A DNA stretch of 64,000 bases from Puffinus mauretanicus (lineage: Eukaryota > Chordata > Aves > Procellariiformes > Procellariidae), in the NCBI GenBank assembly GCA_023333565.1, contig JAJKFH010002068.1, forward strand, positions 124,001 through 188,000. The letters run 5' to 3'. Both the position numbers and the translations under genes were made by a program. The notes below the pieces were generated by a model that saw only the letters and a program-made list of their open reading frames with translations, was not told the DNA's origin and searched no databases. Below, piece after piece: positions 1-61,600 of the stretch (the first letter of the stretch is position 1; every line of letters starts with the position of its first letter).

Positions 1-3000
1 TAACCTAGCCTGTTTCCTCTGGATTTGATGTTCGGCTTATGTTGAGATGTAGGGAGTATTGTTTGCCGAGATGACATCAAGAGGTCTTGGATGAAGGGAG
101 TAGAGGCACATCCTTTCCTCACACAGCATTGATAGGGTTTCGGTGCTTCTCGCTGCTCACAGAGCCAAAGAACATCGCAGCTCATTTAAGAACAGCAGAC
201 CTACTCCTTTTTCTCCTTCAGACTCACTTGTTAAAAGAAACCAGATGAGGAAAGGGCAGCAGTGGAGTCACAAGTGGCGTGTAAATGGCCAGCATCCCTC
301 TTCTGCTCTCCCTGGCTGGGAGCAGCATGGTCAAACCACAGGCTAGAAGGAGTTTTTAATGGAAAGGGACATTGATGGAGGAGACACTCCTCAGCTTGTA
401 AGTAATACCAGCTGGGAACAAGAGAGCAGTGGAAGGGGAGGACAGTAGTCTCTGAAGGAGAGTTACAGCTGTTACATCACAGTTCTTGAATATGCAGCCA
501 ATTTAGATTCAACAAGACAGTTATTAGACCCACAATCTTTGAGGCCGCTCAGATTCAGGGCTTTCTTTAACTCCCTTGAAGCAGTGATGGGCTGTTTAGA
601 GCTGGGTCCCCAACCAGCAATACTGGACAGCATCTGCAAGGTGGGGATGGGGCCAGTGCATGGAGGCTTCTGCGCTGAGCCAGCTTTGCCCCGGGCTGAG
701 GCAGCAGCCCTCGGCACATGAGGAACCGAGTGATTCAGACCTCTTGTAGCACATAGGTAACAGGTGATCACACCAGCAATGCATTAGGTTGTGTGACTGG
801 GAACTCGCAGTGAGCGTCTCCAGGCAATTAAGAATTGCTTGCAAATGTTTTTTGAGGGTTTAGTGCCGCTACTAGGAGGATATGTCAAATGGATGAGGCA
901 TCCAGTGCTCCTGGTCTGCGAGTATCTGTGTGGACGTCAGTAAAAACATCTGAAGTCTCAAGGCAGCAGAAAGGACCTTCCTCTCACAAGTCAGCAAGTC
1001 ATGAGCAAAGAAAGGATTAACCTTTTCATACTGACGTTTTAACAGAGGCCCCAGGATGCATAGGGCACCGCTGTGCGAAGTGGTGTGCAGTCCTGAGAAG
1101 AGATAATCCCTGCCCCAGAGACCTTGTGCTCCTGGCTGCTCCTTTTCCAAAGCAACTTCATTACTTCTAAGTGTTTCCTCACATGCTACTGGGAAAAGGC
1201 AGCCAAAAGGGACTGGAGATTTCCAAACTGCCTAGGACTTGGAAAACCAACTCCCTAGGGGGAATTCTCCTTAAAAAGACACTAGGGAGAGAAGTCTTAA
1301 TTCTCAGTGCAAATCTTAATCTGAACTGAGACGTAAAAGCTGCTTTATTGAACATTGTCAAGGACAAGGATCAGGCGACTCAACAGGAAAAACGTAGTTG
1401 ATTTCCATGGCCTCCAGCAAAGTTAACAGCCAAGATTGAGGATCTGCTGGGGAAGGGTGCTAATCTGTCACTCTGCGTCACTGATTCTTCACGTGACGCC
1501 CAATGTGTTATTTAGCCTTTCCAGCCTTCCGGCTTGCAGGGTGGTGCGTCAATGTCTCCTAGCTCTCCTACCAACTCCAACTTCTTGGGCTTCAATGGTG
1601 TTAGAAGGGGCTTTGCTCTGCTCCACCTTGTTACCAGTTACGTGCCACCTTCTTGAAGTACAGCTATGTGAAAGGCCAGGCATGGCGTGCAGGGAGGGGA
1701 GTTCCCACGGTCATATGACATCACGTGGCCTTTGTTGTCATTAATCAAAGAGCGTGCACACAGGGTGTGCAATCAGCTGGCTGCTCACAGCCCACATGAG
1801 GCTTTGGAGGGTGTGCCTGGGTAGAAAAGCTGCTCTCTCCTGCAGTGTTTGTATGAAGCTGCTGAAGATCTCCTGGATGCTAGGGACAGACCTGACAACA
1901 TCTGGTCTTCTGTTTTACTCCAGTACTGTGCGAGGACAGACTCTCTCCTCTTTGCTCCACCCGGATTACAAAGGACTAGCAAATGTTGGCTATCTCATAG
2001 CTTACAGATGGGGACTGCACACACCTGTGTAAGGTATTATACATATTTCCCATTGAAGAATGCTTAGAATAGATGTTACTGAGCGTGCTGTGCTACTTTG
2101 GTTATGTGTACTCTTTGTAAGGTACATACAAGTACTATTCTGTTGGTCTGAATCCTTCCTCAGCTTGGCAGAAATTTAGATTTAGACCCCAGCTTTGAGA
2201 CCTTTTGGGCTTTCTTCTTAAATTTATCCTTCCTTCTCTTAGAAACATGTCCCTTAGTGAAGACAGTCACTATCTTCATCATTCACTAATTCACTGAAGA
2301 CACCAAGAGCCTCAGAGGCACAGAGTTACTACATACTCTAATGGTTTCTTCGGGACTTGTGCTGTTCCCTTTGGTTTGTGGGTGTCCTATCCTTTTGCTG
2401 AGATAGCAGTATTGATTCGTGTGGCTCTAAGTCACATCCCCTACTGTTCTTTCAGCTGGCACATGTTCAGTGCTGGATTTTTTAAAGCCTGAGTGTAATA
2501 TTTCAGGAACCAACCTTTTAAATTACAAGCCCACAAACTTAAGAAGCTCTTTGCAGTGAAATTTGGATTGCATATTCTTGGTGCATAAGGGTGGCGTGAG
2601 GCTTACCACATTTCCAGGTGTGTGGTTAAAGAAACAACTGTCCAAGTATAGACATATAGCAGTGAGCAGCTCTGCAAGGGAACGCTGTCAGGTTTACAGT
2701 GCTTACTGATGGACTCTGGCCTCAGAAAAGTCATTTCATAGCACATGCCTCAGTCTGGGAATGCCTCTTGCAAATGGCTGATGTCATGTTAATATTTCAC
2801 TTTGTGAGGGAGGCCTGGTGACCTTTGCAGCTGGATTCTACTAGCCTCTTACTGTCACATCTGTCCAGTGACATGGAAAGAAAACAGATCCGATAATCAC
2901 GGAGCAGATTTATCCGTATGCAAGCAAAGCCCCACGTGTGTGAAAGAGACTTATGGTGTTCAGCGACTAAAGGACCAATATGTGTTTCTGCTTGAGTGAT

Positions 3001-3528
3001 GGTTCCAAAGGTTCAAAGGACATAATTCGCCATGTGGCTGCACTTCAGGAACAGTTATAGCCTAGAAAATGGGTTTTGGTGATACTGAAGCAAGCAGGTT
3101 GTGCCTGATGTGAATGGATGGCTAAGGTGTAACAATGGTTATTTCTGTGTCACTTAGCATTACTACCAATTAACAACATTGCCTGCAGAATCAGAACAAG
3201 GCCACTAAATGAGTTTACTGTGTTTGACTACCACAGCACACCTGAATTTCTCCGTGACACTGACAGAAAATAGCATAATCTCCATCTCTTTTCCCAGCCC
3301 TATGGAATTCATTCCTGATGAGGTGTGATCCTTCTCCTGAGTAAGTCAGTCCCAAGCTTACGTAGCAGCAGGAAGCTCCAAAGTGGGAGGTGTGAATCCC
3401 TCCTCCTGTCCACCACCAGCACACATACCGTAGTCCCTCTGATCTTTACTCATCTGGGACTTTCTGGCTTCTTTCCCAATCATCATAAGCAATCAATTAA
3501 TTATTTCTTTTTGCTGTTGTCATTGCAG
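1..3528 (+). other. 3' part of ACAP3 intron 1
   Basis: The ACAP3 reading frame enters the window at the acceptor before 3529 with one base completing a split codon, so the preceding sequence is intron. I looked for exon 1, expected to encode the short N-terminus before ATIDEVE, and for a CpG-rich promoter, and found neither. The short open frames here resemble no family and have no splice support. No repeat or RNA gene was recognised. Confidence 0.75.
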
Positions 3529-52015
<48,487 letters not shown>

Positions 52016-52132
52016 TGACAACTCCCCCACCTCCCTTTTGCTGTCTTGAAGTTGGGCTGAATTTCTGGAAGCCCTGAGAGCCCCATCCTTGGTATATTGG
52101 TGTTTCTTGCAGATTGGTCTGTTTTTGATGCC

Positions 52133-52140
52133 TGTACATA
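52133..52140 (+). promoter_or_regulatory. Pumilio response element candidate (TGTACATA)
   Basis: TGTACATA fits the Pumilio consensus TGTANATA on the transcript strand, about 120 bases after the proximal stop codon. Further matches (TGTAAATA) are at 55919-55926 and 58357-58364. Only transcripts using the proximal last exon would carry them. Confidence 0.4.
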
Positions 52141-52312
52141 TAGGTTGAGATGCACACAGGAAGGAAAAGGGAAAAGGGGTCTTTCCTGTTAGCGTTAAGT
52201 TCTCATGCTTGACTACTGGATGGTTGATTTTGTGTAGGAGACTCCTAGGGCATAACCACAGACCATGGCGTGTGGACTTGAGTGTGTGAAAAGTATGGGA
52301 GACGAGTTTAGC

Positions 52313-52316
<4 letters not shown>

Positions 52317-52344
<28 letters not shown>

Positions 52345-52363
52345 AAAGAAAGAGAAGAAAAGG
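52317..52363 (+). repeat. A(26) run followed by GA-rich tract in 3' UTR
   Basis: Twenty-six consecutive A residues (52317-52342) pass into GAAAAGAAAGAGAAGAAAAGG. It lies about 300 bases after the stop with no AATAAA immediately upstream, so it is genomic A-rich sequence and not a polyadenylation site. It is a likely internal-priming point for oligo-dT cDNA. Confidence 0.85.
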
Positions 52364-53800
52364 AAACCCTCTATCACCAGGAGAAACCCACCAACAATAC
52401 GGTCAGACGTCTCTGCTTCAGTGTAGTAGCCATGCACTGAGTTCTCGTCTGAACAGTTTGTTTGGAGGGATTCTGACGCGGAGCCCTCTCTCCTGGCAGT
52501 GTGACCAGCAGCCTGCTTTCTCATGGGACTGCTGCAGCGTCTGGGAGCTGCTGGGGCCTGTTCAGAAAACTAAAAGATGACCTCTAAGTCAGGAACAGGC
52601 TGTTTTGTGGGGCAGAGATATTTTGCTCCAGAAGGCACAACAGAAGAGGTAGGATTGAGAGCGATGGCTACTCACCTTAATTGCTCTCAGGACTATACCA
52701 GCCACGCTCCCCTTTTTTTGCCCTTGGTGGTTAGCTGGTCAAAGCCATAGCTCGCCTGCTTCCTGGGCCAAGATGCAATCTCCACAGTGTTATGGAAGCA
52801 GCAGTGCTAATTTGTTGAGGCTGGGAGAAGCTTGTCGCTGGCGACAGGCTTTGTGTCAGGGAAGAAAAGCCACGTCCAACTCCCACTGCCTAAATGGCTG
52901 GCTGCACGATGCAATTTGACGTTGGTTCAGTTTGTTTCTTGGTCACTTCAGATTTCTGACTTAGCATCTCTGTGAAGGAGACTTCTACTTGCATGTGTAT
53001 CCCTCTGTGCTCTCCCCCCGCATGCGGAAGCATGTGAGTAGGGCATCTCAGCAGCTGGCCCAGGGGCTTTTGAGTTCCCCAATTCCAATGACCGGCAGAA
53101 TCTTCTTCTTGTTTCTTTCCTTTTTCTTGTATTATTCTTTGCTGGAGTGGGGGAATGTGTTTCTACTTAGAGCACTTTGTTGCTATGTTTATGGACTGTG
53201 TTACAGGGATCATGCCACAGTAGCTCTGCAGAGATGCTGCAGCCACGTAATCCTGTCTCAGGAGGGCTTACAGAGCACGCACACCGCTGGCAGATTATCC
53301 TCTGGCGGGAATTTGGATGCCAAGCTGAGATGTGCTCCTGTAAGAGCCTCTTCAGAATGCCCTCAACTGCAGTTGATATCAGAGTTTTTTCTCGTGGGTG
53401 GCAGTCCAGAACGGGTATTTAGCCTGCCTGGGCACCTAGGCTGCTGGCTCTGGGGTTGGGCCATAGTGCCTTACGGATAGTGCTGGGATCTTGAGGGGAT
53501 CAAGATCTCGCAAGGAATGCAAGAATACCAGGCAGAGTTCCCCATCCTCCTGCATTACATCTGCAGTGATACACAATCATATTATTTTTCATCCAATACA
53601 TGTTTGACTTCTTTTTTTGTATACTGGCTGCTGTCACACTGCAGCCCTTAGTGGATTAAACCTTTGCAGGTTTGTTTCTGTTGACGTAATTGTGTCCTCA
53701 GATACTGAAGCAAGAGTGATCCAGCTCTTCACTCAAGATACTGCCCTCAGAGACTGAACCAACAGCACTCAGTGTCCACCCACACGCTTAAAAGTGGAAC

Positions 53801-53806
53801 AATAAA
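53801..53806 (+). terminator. possible internal poly(A) signal AATAAA
   Basis: AATAAA lies 1.8 kb after the proximal stop; a second one is at 54135-54140. Either could yield a shortened 3' UTR. Neither has a strong T/GT-rich element immediately downstream, so usage is uncertain. Confidence 0.35.
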
Positions 53807-56251
53807 GAAACCCCACTTAGACTCTCGTAGGGTGTCCTCTCAGTTCAAGGGAGAGTCCCTGCTTCCTTAGGAAAGTGCTGTCCCATATTTTGCTGCAGCC
53901 AGACCACAGTTTTCTGTCTGTGCAGTCTGGGTATTGAAGCCCATCTCTGTCTTGTGGCTTTCTCATTCCTGTTCCCTTTGGAGCTTTGGGACGCACAGGA
54001 CCAAGGGCTGAGTTCTGATCTCAGTCCCAACTGTCTGTTGTGAATCTGAAATGGTCCTAGTGACTGTGCTGAAACTGCTGCAGATCCATGGCCGTGCAAA
54101 ATCTGGCCCCAGGGCCTTTCGTGCTTCCCTAAATAATAAACAATCTCCTTCCAACAGTCTTGGAAAATGAAAATTAATGAGCTTGGCCCCATCAGCCTTT
54201 TTATCATTGGCAATGCCTTTCAAGGCTTTTTCTCCATCTCCCCACTCTTTCTGTCCCAGGAGGCCAGTGCTCTGCACGGAGCACGCTGCTGCTGAACCTG
54301 CGCTGTGCAACTCCTGCCTTGCGCGAACCTGCCGATGCACAGCGTGCCGATGGGTTGGGGGGAGCGCACCTTGCATTCTCTCTTCTTAGCTGTTCAGTGC
54401 CTGGGCTGAAACTACCCTGTAGTCTTTGACCAGGCCATACTCCCTCTGAACTCTTCTCCGAGTAGAAGCTGTAGGACGTGCCCTTAAGAGTTGGCAGAGG
54501 GCAGATCGCTTGGTCTGTATTCGTATTCTGTTCAGCTGTGGCACCCTCAGGAGTGATTCAGGACTGCACGTGGGGTGCAGCAGTGTGGCATAAAATGCTA
54601 GCATTGCTGCAATGCAGTTTCAGGGGAATGCTAGGATGTATAAATCCTTAGTTCAGAGGACAATTTCTTTGTGAGTAGGGACCGTGTTCTGATTGTAGCT
54701 CCCACATGTGACTCTGGAGTCGTATCACTGAATGAAGAGGCTGACTCCAGGCGTACACCCGTGTAAGTGATACCAAATGTAGGCAGATGTGCACCGTGCA
54801 GAGCTGTTGCTGCAGAGCTGCTACATGGTCTCCTTCCGTTTGTGTTTAATATGCCCTGGGTTAAATACCTTTCTTCCTGATATGCATGTGAAGGTATAGC
54901 CAGCATCACTGCCCACTCAGCGTTTCTTGTGCAGGATTACAGGTTACCACTTTACGTTCCCATGGCTCTGCACTGAACTTTGTCTTCTTTCTGGTAAAAG
55001 TCACCCTAAATTTAAATGGGCTTCCCCACTGAGCAGGGTGGTGCCTTCACTTGTGTGTCGCTGCCCCATTTGACACCCCTTCCTTGTCAGATGAGCCCGT
55101 TTGCAACTGGTGCTAGTGCTACTGTCAGTCTCGGTGGGGTCAGGAGCAAATCCGTAGTCTTGCAAATCATCTGCGTGAAATGCCCTGCAGACCTCGCTGC
55201 TGTGCAGAGCTCGGGTGGTGTTGGATGGCGTTGTCCAGTGAAATGAGTTGTGGTGCTGAGCCTGCCAGCAATACAGCAGAGCCCTTGGGCATGTGTCTGC
55301 CTTCAGCGGGACTGTGCTATGCTTGTGGTTAGACCATGCAGATCACCCTGCGGCATCCAGAACAGCACTTAGAGTGCTCAGTGCAGGACCAATATCCAGC
55401 CAAGAACTCGCTCTTCTTCCTGGGTTAGGAACCGAGAGATTCTCTGTAATGAATTCTCTTTGATAATCCTGTCCCATTTTATACTGATCTGCATCCATTT
55501 AGACGTTTGTCAGTGCTGATGGCCCCTCAAGTTGTGCCCTTTCCTAGAAAAAGGCCACACTGAATCAATGCTGGCATCTTTCAGGGTACTTCAAAGATCT
55601 CGAAACTGAAATAGATGTTTCACCACTGCCATGGTCCTACTCTGTTAATGAATTTCAGCATGATCATTGTCTAGCAATGTTTTTTTACATGTACAGCAAC
55701 TTAAAACACCCCAATTGGTTTTCCAGCTTTTTATGAGAAGTTAGAAATATGACTGATCCTTTCTGTAAGCCCAGGGGAACTGGAGACGTGGCTTCCACTT
55801 TGGGTCATTTTATTTCACAGTCAGCATTAGTGGCTCATGAGAACAATACAAAAATCATGTACAGTTAGGTCCACTGAAGCTCAGACTCACTGCTGAAGTA
55901 CATGAAGTTAAAGCATATGTAAATACTGATGCAAAAAGCAGTGTCTTGCAAGACAATTTATCTATTTAACATGTATTGGTACTTTATTTAGATTCAATGT
56001 ATAAAGCAACTTTGTGCACTTTTCCTACATACAGTATTGGGGGGTTTTATGTTCTTTTGTTATGGATTTTGTGCTGTCTTTTTTAATCAGTGAAATTGTT
56101 AAGTATTTAATTTATTATTGATGTGCCCAGAGGACTAGTGCAATTTTTATTCAATACAGTTTGTATTTAATGTCAGGATTTTTTTTGTAGCATTGTTAGG
56201 GAATATTTTTCAAAACCTGCCTTTTTTCCCCCCCTCAATTTTCCTTTCTTG

Positions 56252-56263
56252 CCCCCCCCCCCC
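56252..56263. repeat. C(12) homopolymer in 3' UTR
   Basis: Twelve consecutive C residues follow a T/C-rich stretch in the proximal 3' UTR. It is a poly(C) motif of the type bound by PCBP proteins, although it may be only simple sequence. Confidence 0.7.
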
Positions 56264-58578
56264 TCTTCTATTTTCATTATACAGATCATGAGGCATTAAA
56301 TGCCTCTAGTTTGAAATATAATCAAACACTTTAGTACATCCTGCAGTTTCTAAAACAAAAAGGTTCTCCAGGAAAAAAATGCTAAGGAGGCACTTCTCAA
56401 TGTTTTCTGTGTTTATTTGATTTTTTTGATTGGGGTGTATGTGTGTGTGCACGTGGGTGCTTAGAAGTTTGGAGGGGAGAGTGGGGAAGGTGTGCAGAAA
56501 GTTTGTTTTGAGCAAAGTAAATGGCCAACCAGGCTACAGGGGAGACTCGATACGAACACTTTCTTTTTTTCCTCCTTCAAATACAGCTGTATTTGTGTTG
56601 TACAATCTTGTTTGAAATATCTAATGCCAAACCCACTCTCTTTTCATTCTTCCTTTCTTTTCAAAGTGTGCGTATGTTATCCATATGACAGTAACTTGGT
56701 TGCAACCACAGTTAACATGAGGAGATTTGCCTTTGTCTAGAAAGCAACATGCCAGGCATTGTCAAAACACAAATGGACCCAAACCATTGCCTCAGCCATG
56801 CAGATGCTGTCACCTTTTGAGTTTTTGAGATCTGGGTTGAATATTTATATACCTGTCCTAGCTTTTGTTTGCCTCTACCCAAACCCTGTAACCAAGTGCC
56901 TGGACAGGTAGTCTAGGTTTGAATCTTTGGGGTCTGCCACACGTCTCCGATTCCAAATGGGATGACTTCAGGGTGCTGGCAAGTTGAAATGATACCCTCT
57001 GTGTTCCCTCTCCACATGTCATCCAGGGAAGCCTCAGGTTATTTTAATACTGTTGTCTCTGAGATGGTCTCGGCAATGTGAAATTTCTTTGAGCAGTCTA
57101 GAGGGAAAACATGGAATTGGAAGAATTTGTCTTTAAAGAAAAAGATTTGGCAAGCCGAGACTGTGATCAGCATAAAATAGATCAGTAACATCTCAGACCA
57201 GCAAAAACGGCCATTATTTATGCAAGAGAAAACCAGGACCTCCTAAAGAAATGCACTGATTACCTTACTGTCCAGCGGCCACGACACAGCTGCTGCCTAC
57301 TGCTAAACTGCTGGGGTGGTCCTGCGCTGCTCCGCTGTCCTGAACCCACGTCTCGCTCCTCACTGCCCGAGCATTATTGCTTTCAACCAAAGACAAAACG
57401 GGATGAACGGATTAAATGTGATATTAAGCCGTTGGTTAGCGGATGACAAACGTCTGTGTGAGTGCGCACGTGTGTGAGTGTGTGGTGCTGTTACATGGAG
57501 AAGGGGGCGTGGGGGAGAAGGGACTGAGCGGGAGAAGGGAGAGTGAGAATTCTGAAGAAACAGGATTTTTTTTGAGGTTCCAAAATATAGAGTGCTGTTT
57601 CCATAGGAATGTGATTCATATCAGTCTGCCTGCTGGTTCCTCAGCCTTGCAGGGAATTTGGGCTGGGGTACATCCCTTCTGAGCGGTATACCCAGCGCTG
57701 TGTCGGTGGGACGACGGGGCAGCTGAATAGTTACGGGGAGGGAATGAGGGATGGCGGTGGGGTGGCAGCCGAGATAGCTTCCAAGGCACAAGGAGGCCCG
57801 TGTGCGTTTCTAGGGCAGCGGTTGGGATGGCCAGAGAGGCTCGCTGAAGTAGGAGCGTTTGCTCCACAAACACGTCTGGGCACTCAGCCCTGCCCTGGCA
57901 GGGAGGGCCACGGAGCAGCATGTTTGGTTTGTACGTCCTCGTGCTCCCGCAGGTGACACCGGGAGCGGCCAGGCCGTTGCCTTCAGGTCGCCAGTGGATC
58001 TGTAGACCTGTCTCAGCTGACTTCCATCCCTCGTGTCCCTCCAACAGCACACGAATGTTAGTGCGGACTCCCCATCCTGGGAGCTCCCTGTGTGCGACCC
58101 GTGGCTGCTGAATCACAGAAGTAGGGTAAACCTTTCTTACTGTGGGGTTACACAGGCTGGCAGCCTGGAGTGAAAGCCTTTGAGGTGAGAAAGCCCAGCC
58201 AGCCTTTTCCTGGCTGAGGCTCCCGTACCTTCCTATCTAAACAGCACAGAGAGAAAGAAGTTCTTTAGCCAAGTCAAAGCTGCTAAGTGTGGTTGATCGA
58301 TACGGCTCTGTCACACACGGAATGGCTGGGCTGCTCTACCAGGGGCTGACACTTGCTGTAAATACGCTATAACCTATTAACCTCCTTCACTTGCCTGCTT
58401 TCAGTACAACTTTGTAACACGTTTTTTAATTCCCCCTTTCCCTACACAGCCTGTACTGACTGTAACTATGGAACCAGATATTCTGTATGTTATTATCTTT
58501 GTACAATTTTAAAACTGTTGCTGTGGTGTCTGCCTTTTTTTCCCTCCCTTCTCTTCTATTGTCTCTTGAAACACTGTT

Positions 58579-58584
58579 AATAAA
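58579..58584 (+). terminator. ACAP3: poly(A) signal of proximal ACAP3 transcript
   Basis: AATAAA sits in CTGTTAATAAAAATC after an AT-rich terminal segment containing TTGTACAATTTTAAAAC. It is followed by a T/C- and GT-rich stretch around 58600-58670, the usual arrangement for a strong cleavage site about 15-25 bases downstream. Confidence 0.75.
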
Positions 58585-58600
58585 AATCTAGATAAACTCC

Positions 58601-61600
58601 TTCCCTTCTCCTTCTTTGGCTTGATTTATTTATGTAGGGTTTCTTGCCTTGTTGCCTGTATTAACTGGATCTAGAAAACCATCTCCTTTTAACCTGTTTT
58701 CCTTCTCCTCTGCAACCCACAGCTTGATTTTTACGGCAGTGAATAGATTGGAATGCCACATAAATACTCTGCGTTTTTGTTTGGGTTTCTGTGACACTGT
58801 CTTGTGATAATGTGATTTCAGGGTGCTTTGGAAGAAGGCTGGGGTAAAGGTGACAGGCTCAGGTCACCCCCCTGCCCCACCCATTCATGTTTCTTCAGAG
58901 CACCTGAATCAGTTAATGCTTGATATGTTACGAGCTCTGCTGATGGCGATCCTGTAAAAGGAGACCTTGCACTAGATGAAAATCTCAATCTTCTGCACAT
59001 GGACCACCATTTCCAAATATCACAGTGCAATCCTTCCCCCCTTGGTTTCTCTCATACTGTGTGTCTGTGGCAGAAAAATAAAAGAAGAAGAAGAAAAGAA
59101 AGACTGGCCTGGCCTCATGATTTCTATCATACTTAGCACGGAAAACAAATGCAGAAAAACAAAATTGTGGGATGACCTCTGTTTTCCCCTGGAGGGACAA
59201 ACAGATCCCAATTAATGAATCGGGGTAGGCTCCTGAACTCAGAGGAGGAGTTAAATAGGAAGGATACTTTGAAATCAGGAGCATTACAGTCGCTTAAGGC
59301 ATTTATGGAAGGAGAGCTGCATGGTCTTACAGTAAATTTATAAGCACAGAGCTTGGGAGACACGTGGCTCGCTCCCCACCCTGTTACTGACTCCCACTGC
59401 CACCCCTTTATTTTACTCCCTTTCTATTTTCTGTCAAAAATGGAGACCCTAGTCTCACCCAACCTCACAAGGATAAATACACTGAAGACCGGAATGCGAT
59501 TACAGAAACGCAGATCTCCAAAAGACTGTCTCTTTCTTTCTTTAGTTAATGAGGATTAAATGCTTAAATACCTTCAAAAGTCTGGGACTAATACTTTACT
59601 ACAACAGTAGGATTCTTGTAATTGGAGTTACATCTGAGTGTTGCCAGAACAAATATTTTACCAGTATGCAGGAGGATTAGTGATCTCACTGAACAGGGAT
59701 CTATTAATGATTTTACCAACGTGGTCAGGCTACTGCAGGAGGTAACAGCAATTCTGTCCCACTACCACCATCCCACTGGTGTCAAAACTAAGTCAGGATC
59801 AAAGAGGAGAAGTAGCAGCCGTTACCTGGTCTCTATACCAGAACTCAGCCAGTTCAGCGCTTACTTACCTGTTGCTGCCAGGTATGCTTAACCATTCAAC
59901 AGCAGACTCAGTCTAAATAAGCCCTGGAAGATGAGTCTTTATGGTCCTCATAGAAAAGCTACCTGTTTTCTATATAGCATGTAAGTGTGGGGTTTTTTTC
60001 TTCTCCCAGAAAGGGAGTCCGTTTTATTTCGGGAAGGTGGGAGGAATAGGTGGCAGGGGAGCAGGTGGAAACGCTGGGAAGCTGGGGTGATGCACGCAGA
60101 GAATGAAAGGCAGTGTGGGTCGTGGAGGGTCCGTCACTGGTGGGAGGGGACGGTGGTCTAAGAGGCTGCGAGGCAGAAGTCACCGTAAGGTTAGGGTATA
60201 TTTGTATGCGCAGGACAGCACTGGCGGGGGCACTGGAAACAGGCTCAGCCCCACCAGTTAAGGAGGGGCTCAAGGGACTGTAATCAGAAGCGGACAGGTA
60301 GGTCAAGTTGGTTTTGTGGCAGGTACAAAACCATACATTTCCTGAGCGTTGCTGTGCCTGAAAATCAACAGATCCTGATTAACGCCTGCCTGACGATAAG
60401 GCTCGTGTTAGAAGCCTTCGCCACCTGCACGTGGATAATGCTGAAGACTCTTCTCAAGACCTTCTGGGCTGGACACTTCATATGCCGAGAAGAGACAATT
60501 CTCACATCCCATTGCGCTCACCCATGAGCTGGGGTGGAAGAGGGACCCGTCCTGCGAGCTCGCAGCACGGAGCAGCGGGAGGAATGCTCCTTGCAGGAGG
60601 CCTCCGGGGCCGGGAGCGCTGCCAGGCGAGCGAGGGGCAGCCGCAAGCCTTCTCTGTCCACTCCCAGCCAGCTGGACACGCTCACGCTCGGACCGTTCTC
60701 TCCAGCTGAGTCTGTGAGGCAATATGACGTTACACTGGATCCTGCTACCGACTCGGCTTTGCGGAACCCGGTTCTGTGTTAGCTTTTCTCTCCCCTCAGC
60801 GCTGCGCCAATACTGACAGCTGATGTGCCTTGGAGCTGCGCAGCTCAGAGCAGCCGTGATCTGCCCTCCCGGTGACTCTCCAGGACACGTCTTCTGTCAA
60901 ACAAAGGGCACAGGAGCTCTGCATGAAAGACTAAAGGTAGCTGCACCTCTGTCGGTGAATACCTGGGATCTTTGCCTTATCTTTTCCCCTCTGGCTACAT
61001 GGGTTCATCACCAGGTAAAAATGAGCTCAGTAGCCCAGTCCGTGGCAGAAATTGCCCTAGAACATCAAGCAGCAAATGCACAAGCAGAGATATCGTTAAT
61101 GGGATGCGGGTGCCTAATTATCTCTAGAATTGCAGCATAAATCTGAAACCGTTCCTGCATCAAGGGAGATTCCATCATAGAACCACTGCTGGGACACCTG
61201 AACTCTTTGCCTTCACTTGTGGTTTGAGGCAGCTGTCACGGAGAATCGTTATTATCTGATAGTGCCCTTCAGCAGGTTGTTGTTTTGTTCCAGTACAGGT
61301 GGACTTACGTTGCACCTGCCACAACCAGCTCTGAAAAGCCCGGCTGCCAGAAGAAAAGTATTAAATCCCTCGTAAATCACCTTATCCCTGCTCCTGGCTG
61401 AACGCTGTCTGCAGCAAACTAACGCCAAGCCCTGTGGCCCCGGCTGCACCAAGCTCTGCTGTTGCACAAGCGGCACAACAAAAGACCTTTGCGTTTCAGA
61501 GCACTCAGCTTCCAGAATAGCTCTCTCCTTCGAGTCTTAAAAGTCTCTCTACTGTCTCTTGGGCTTTGGAAAAAAGTACCAATAATATTAAAAGGGAGAA

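Larger units (their letters stand above)
52016..58600 (+). other. ACAP3: ACAP3 proximal 3' UTR (about 6.6 kb)
   Basis: No further exon belongs to the proximal transcript after the TAG. The terminal part (55400-58600) is AT-rich with T-runs typical of a vertebrate 3' UTR and ends at AATAAA 58579-58584. Earlier candidate signals are AATAAA at 53801-53806 and 54135-54140 and ATTAAA at 56295-56300, so shorter forms are possible. Three Pumilio-type TGTANATA sites lie at 52133-52140, 55919-55926 and 58357-58364. Low-complexity runs lie at 52317-52363 and 56252-56263. The exact cleavage site is inferred. Confidence 0.75.

Noticed and set aside
1..3528. ACAP3 exon 1 or its promoter
   Set aside because: No sequence encoding the expected N-terminus before ATIDEVE and no CpG-rich start region was found; these must lie upstream of the window.
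52317..52342. Poly(A) run as evidence of a processed pseudogene or retroposon tail
   Set aside because: It is continuous with the ACAP3 3' UTR, no retroposon body precedes it, and no target duplication is visible.
53521..53545. miR-200 family hairpin, because that cluster lies in the same region of human chromosome 1
   Set aside because: The AATACCAGGCAGAG string only partly resembles a mature miR-200 complement, and no matching hairpin arm is present nearby.
57616..58116. 166-residue antisense open frame in the 3' UTR
   Set aside because: GC-rich UTR sequence with no homology; the sense strand is transcribed UTR.
61165..61190. CR1 tail in reverse (CATCATAGAACCAC)
   Set aside because: Only a short partial likeness to the reversed CR1 octamer repeat, with no CR1 sequence next to it.
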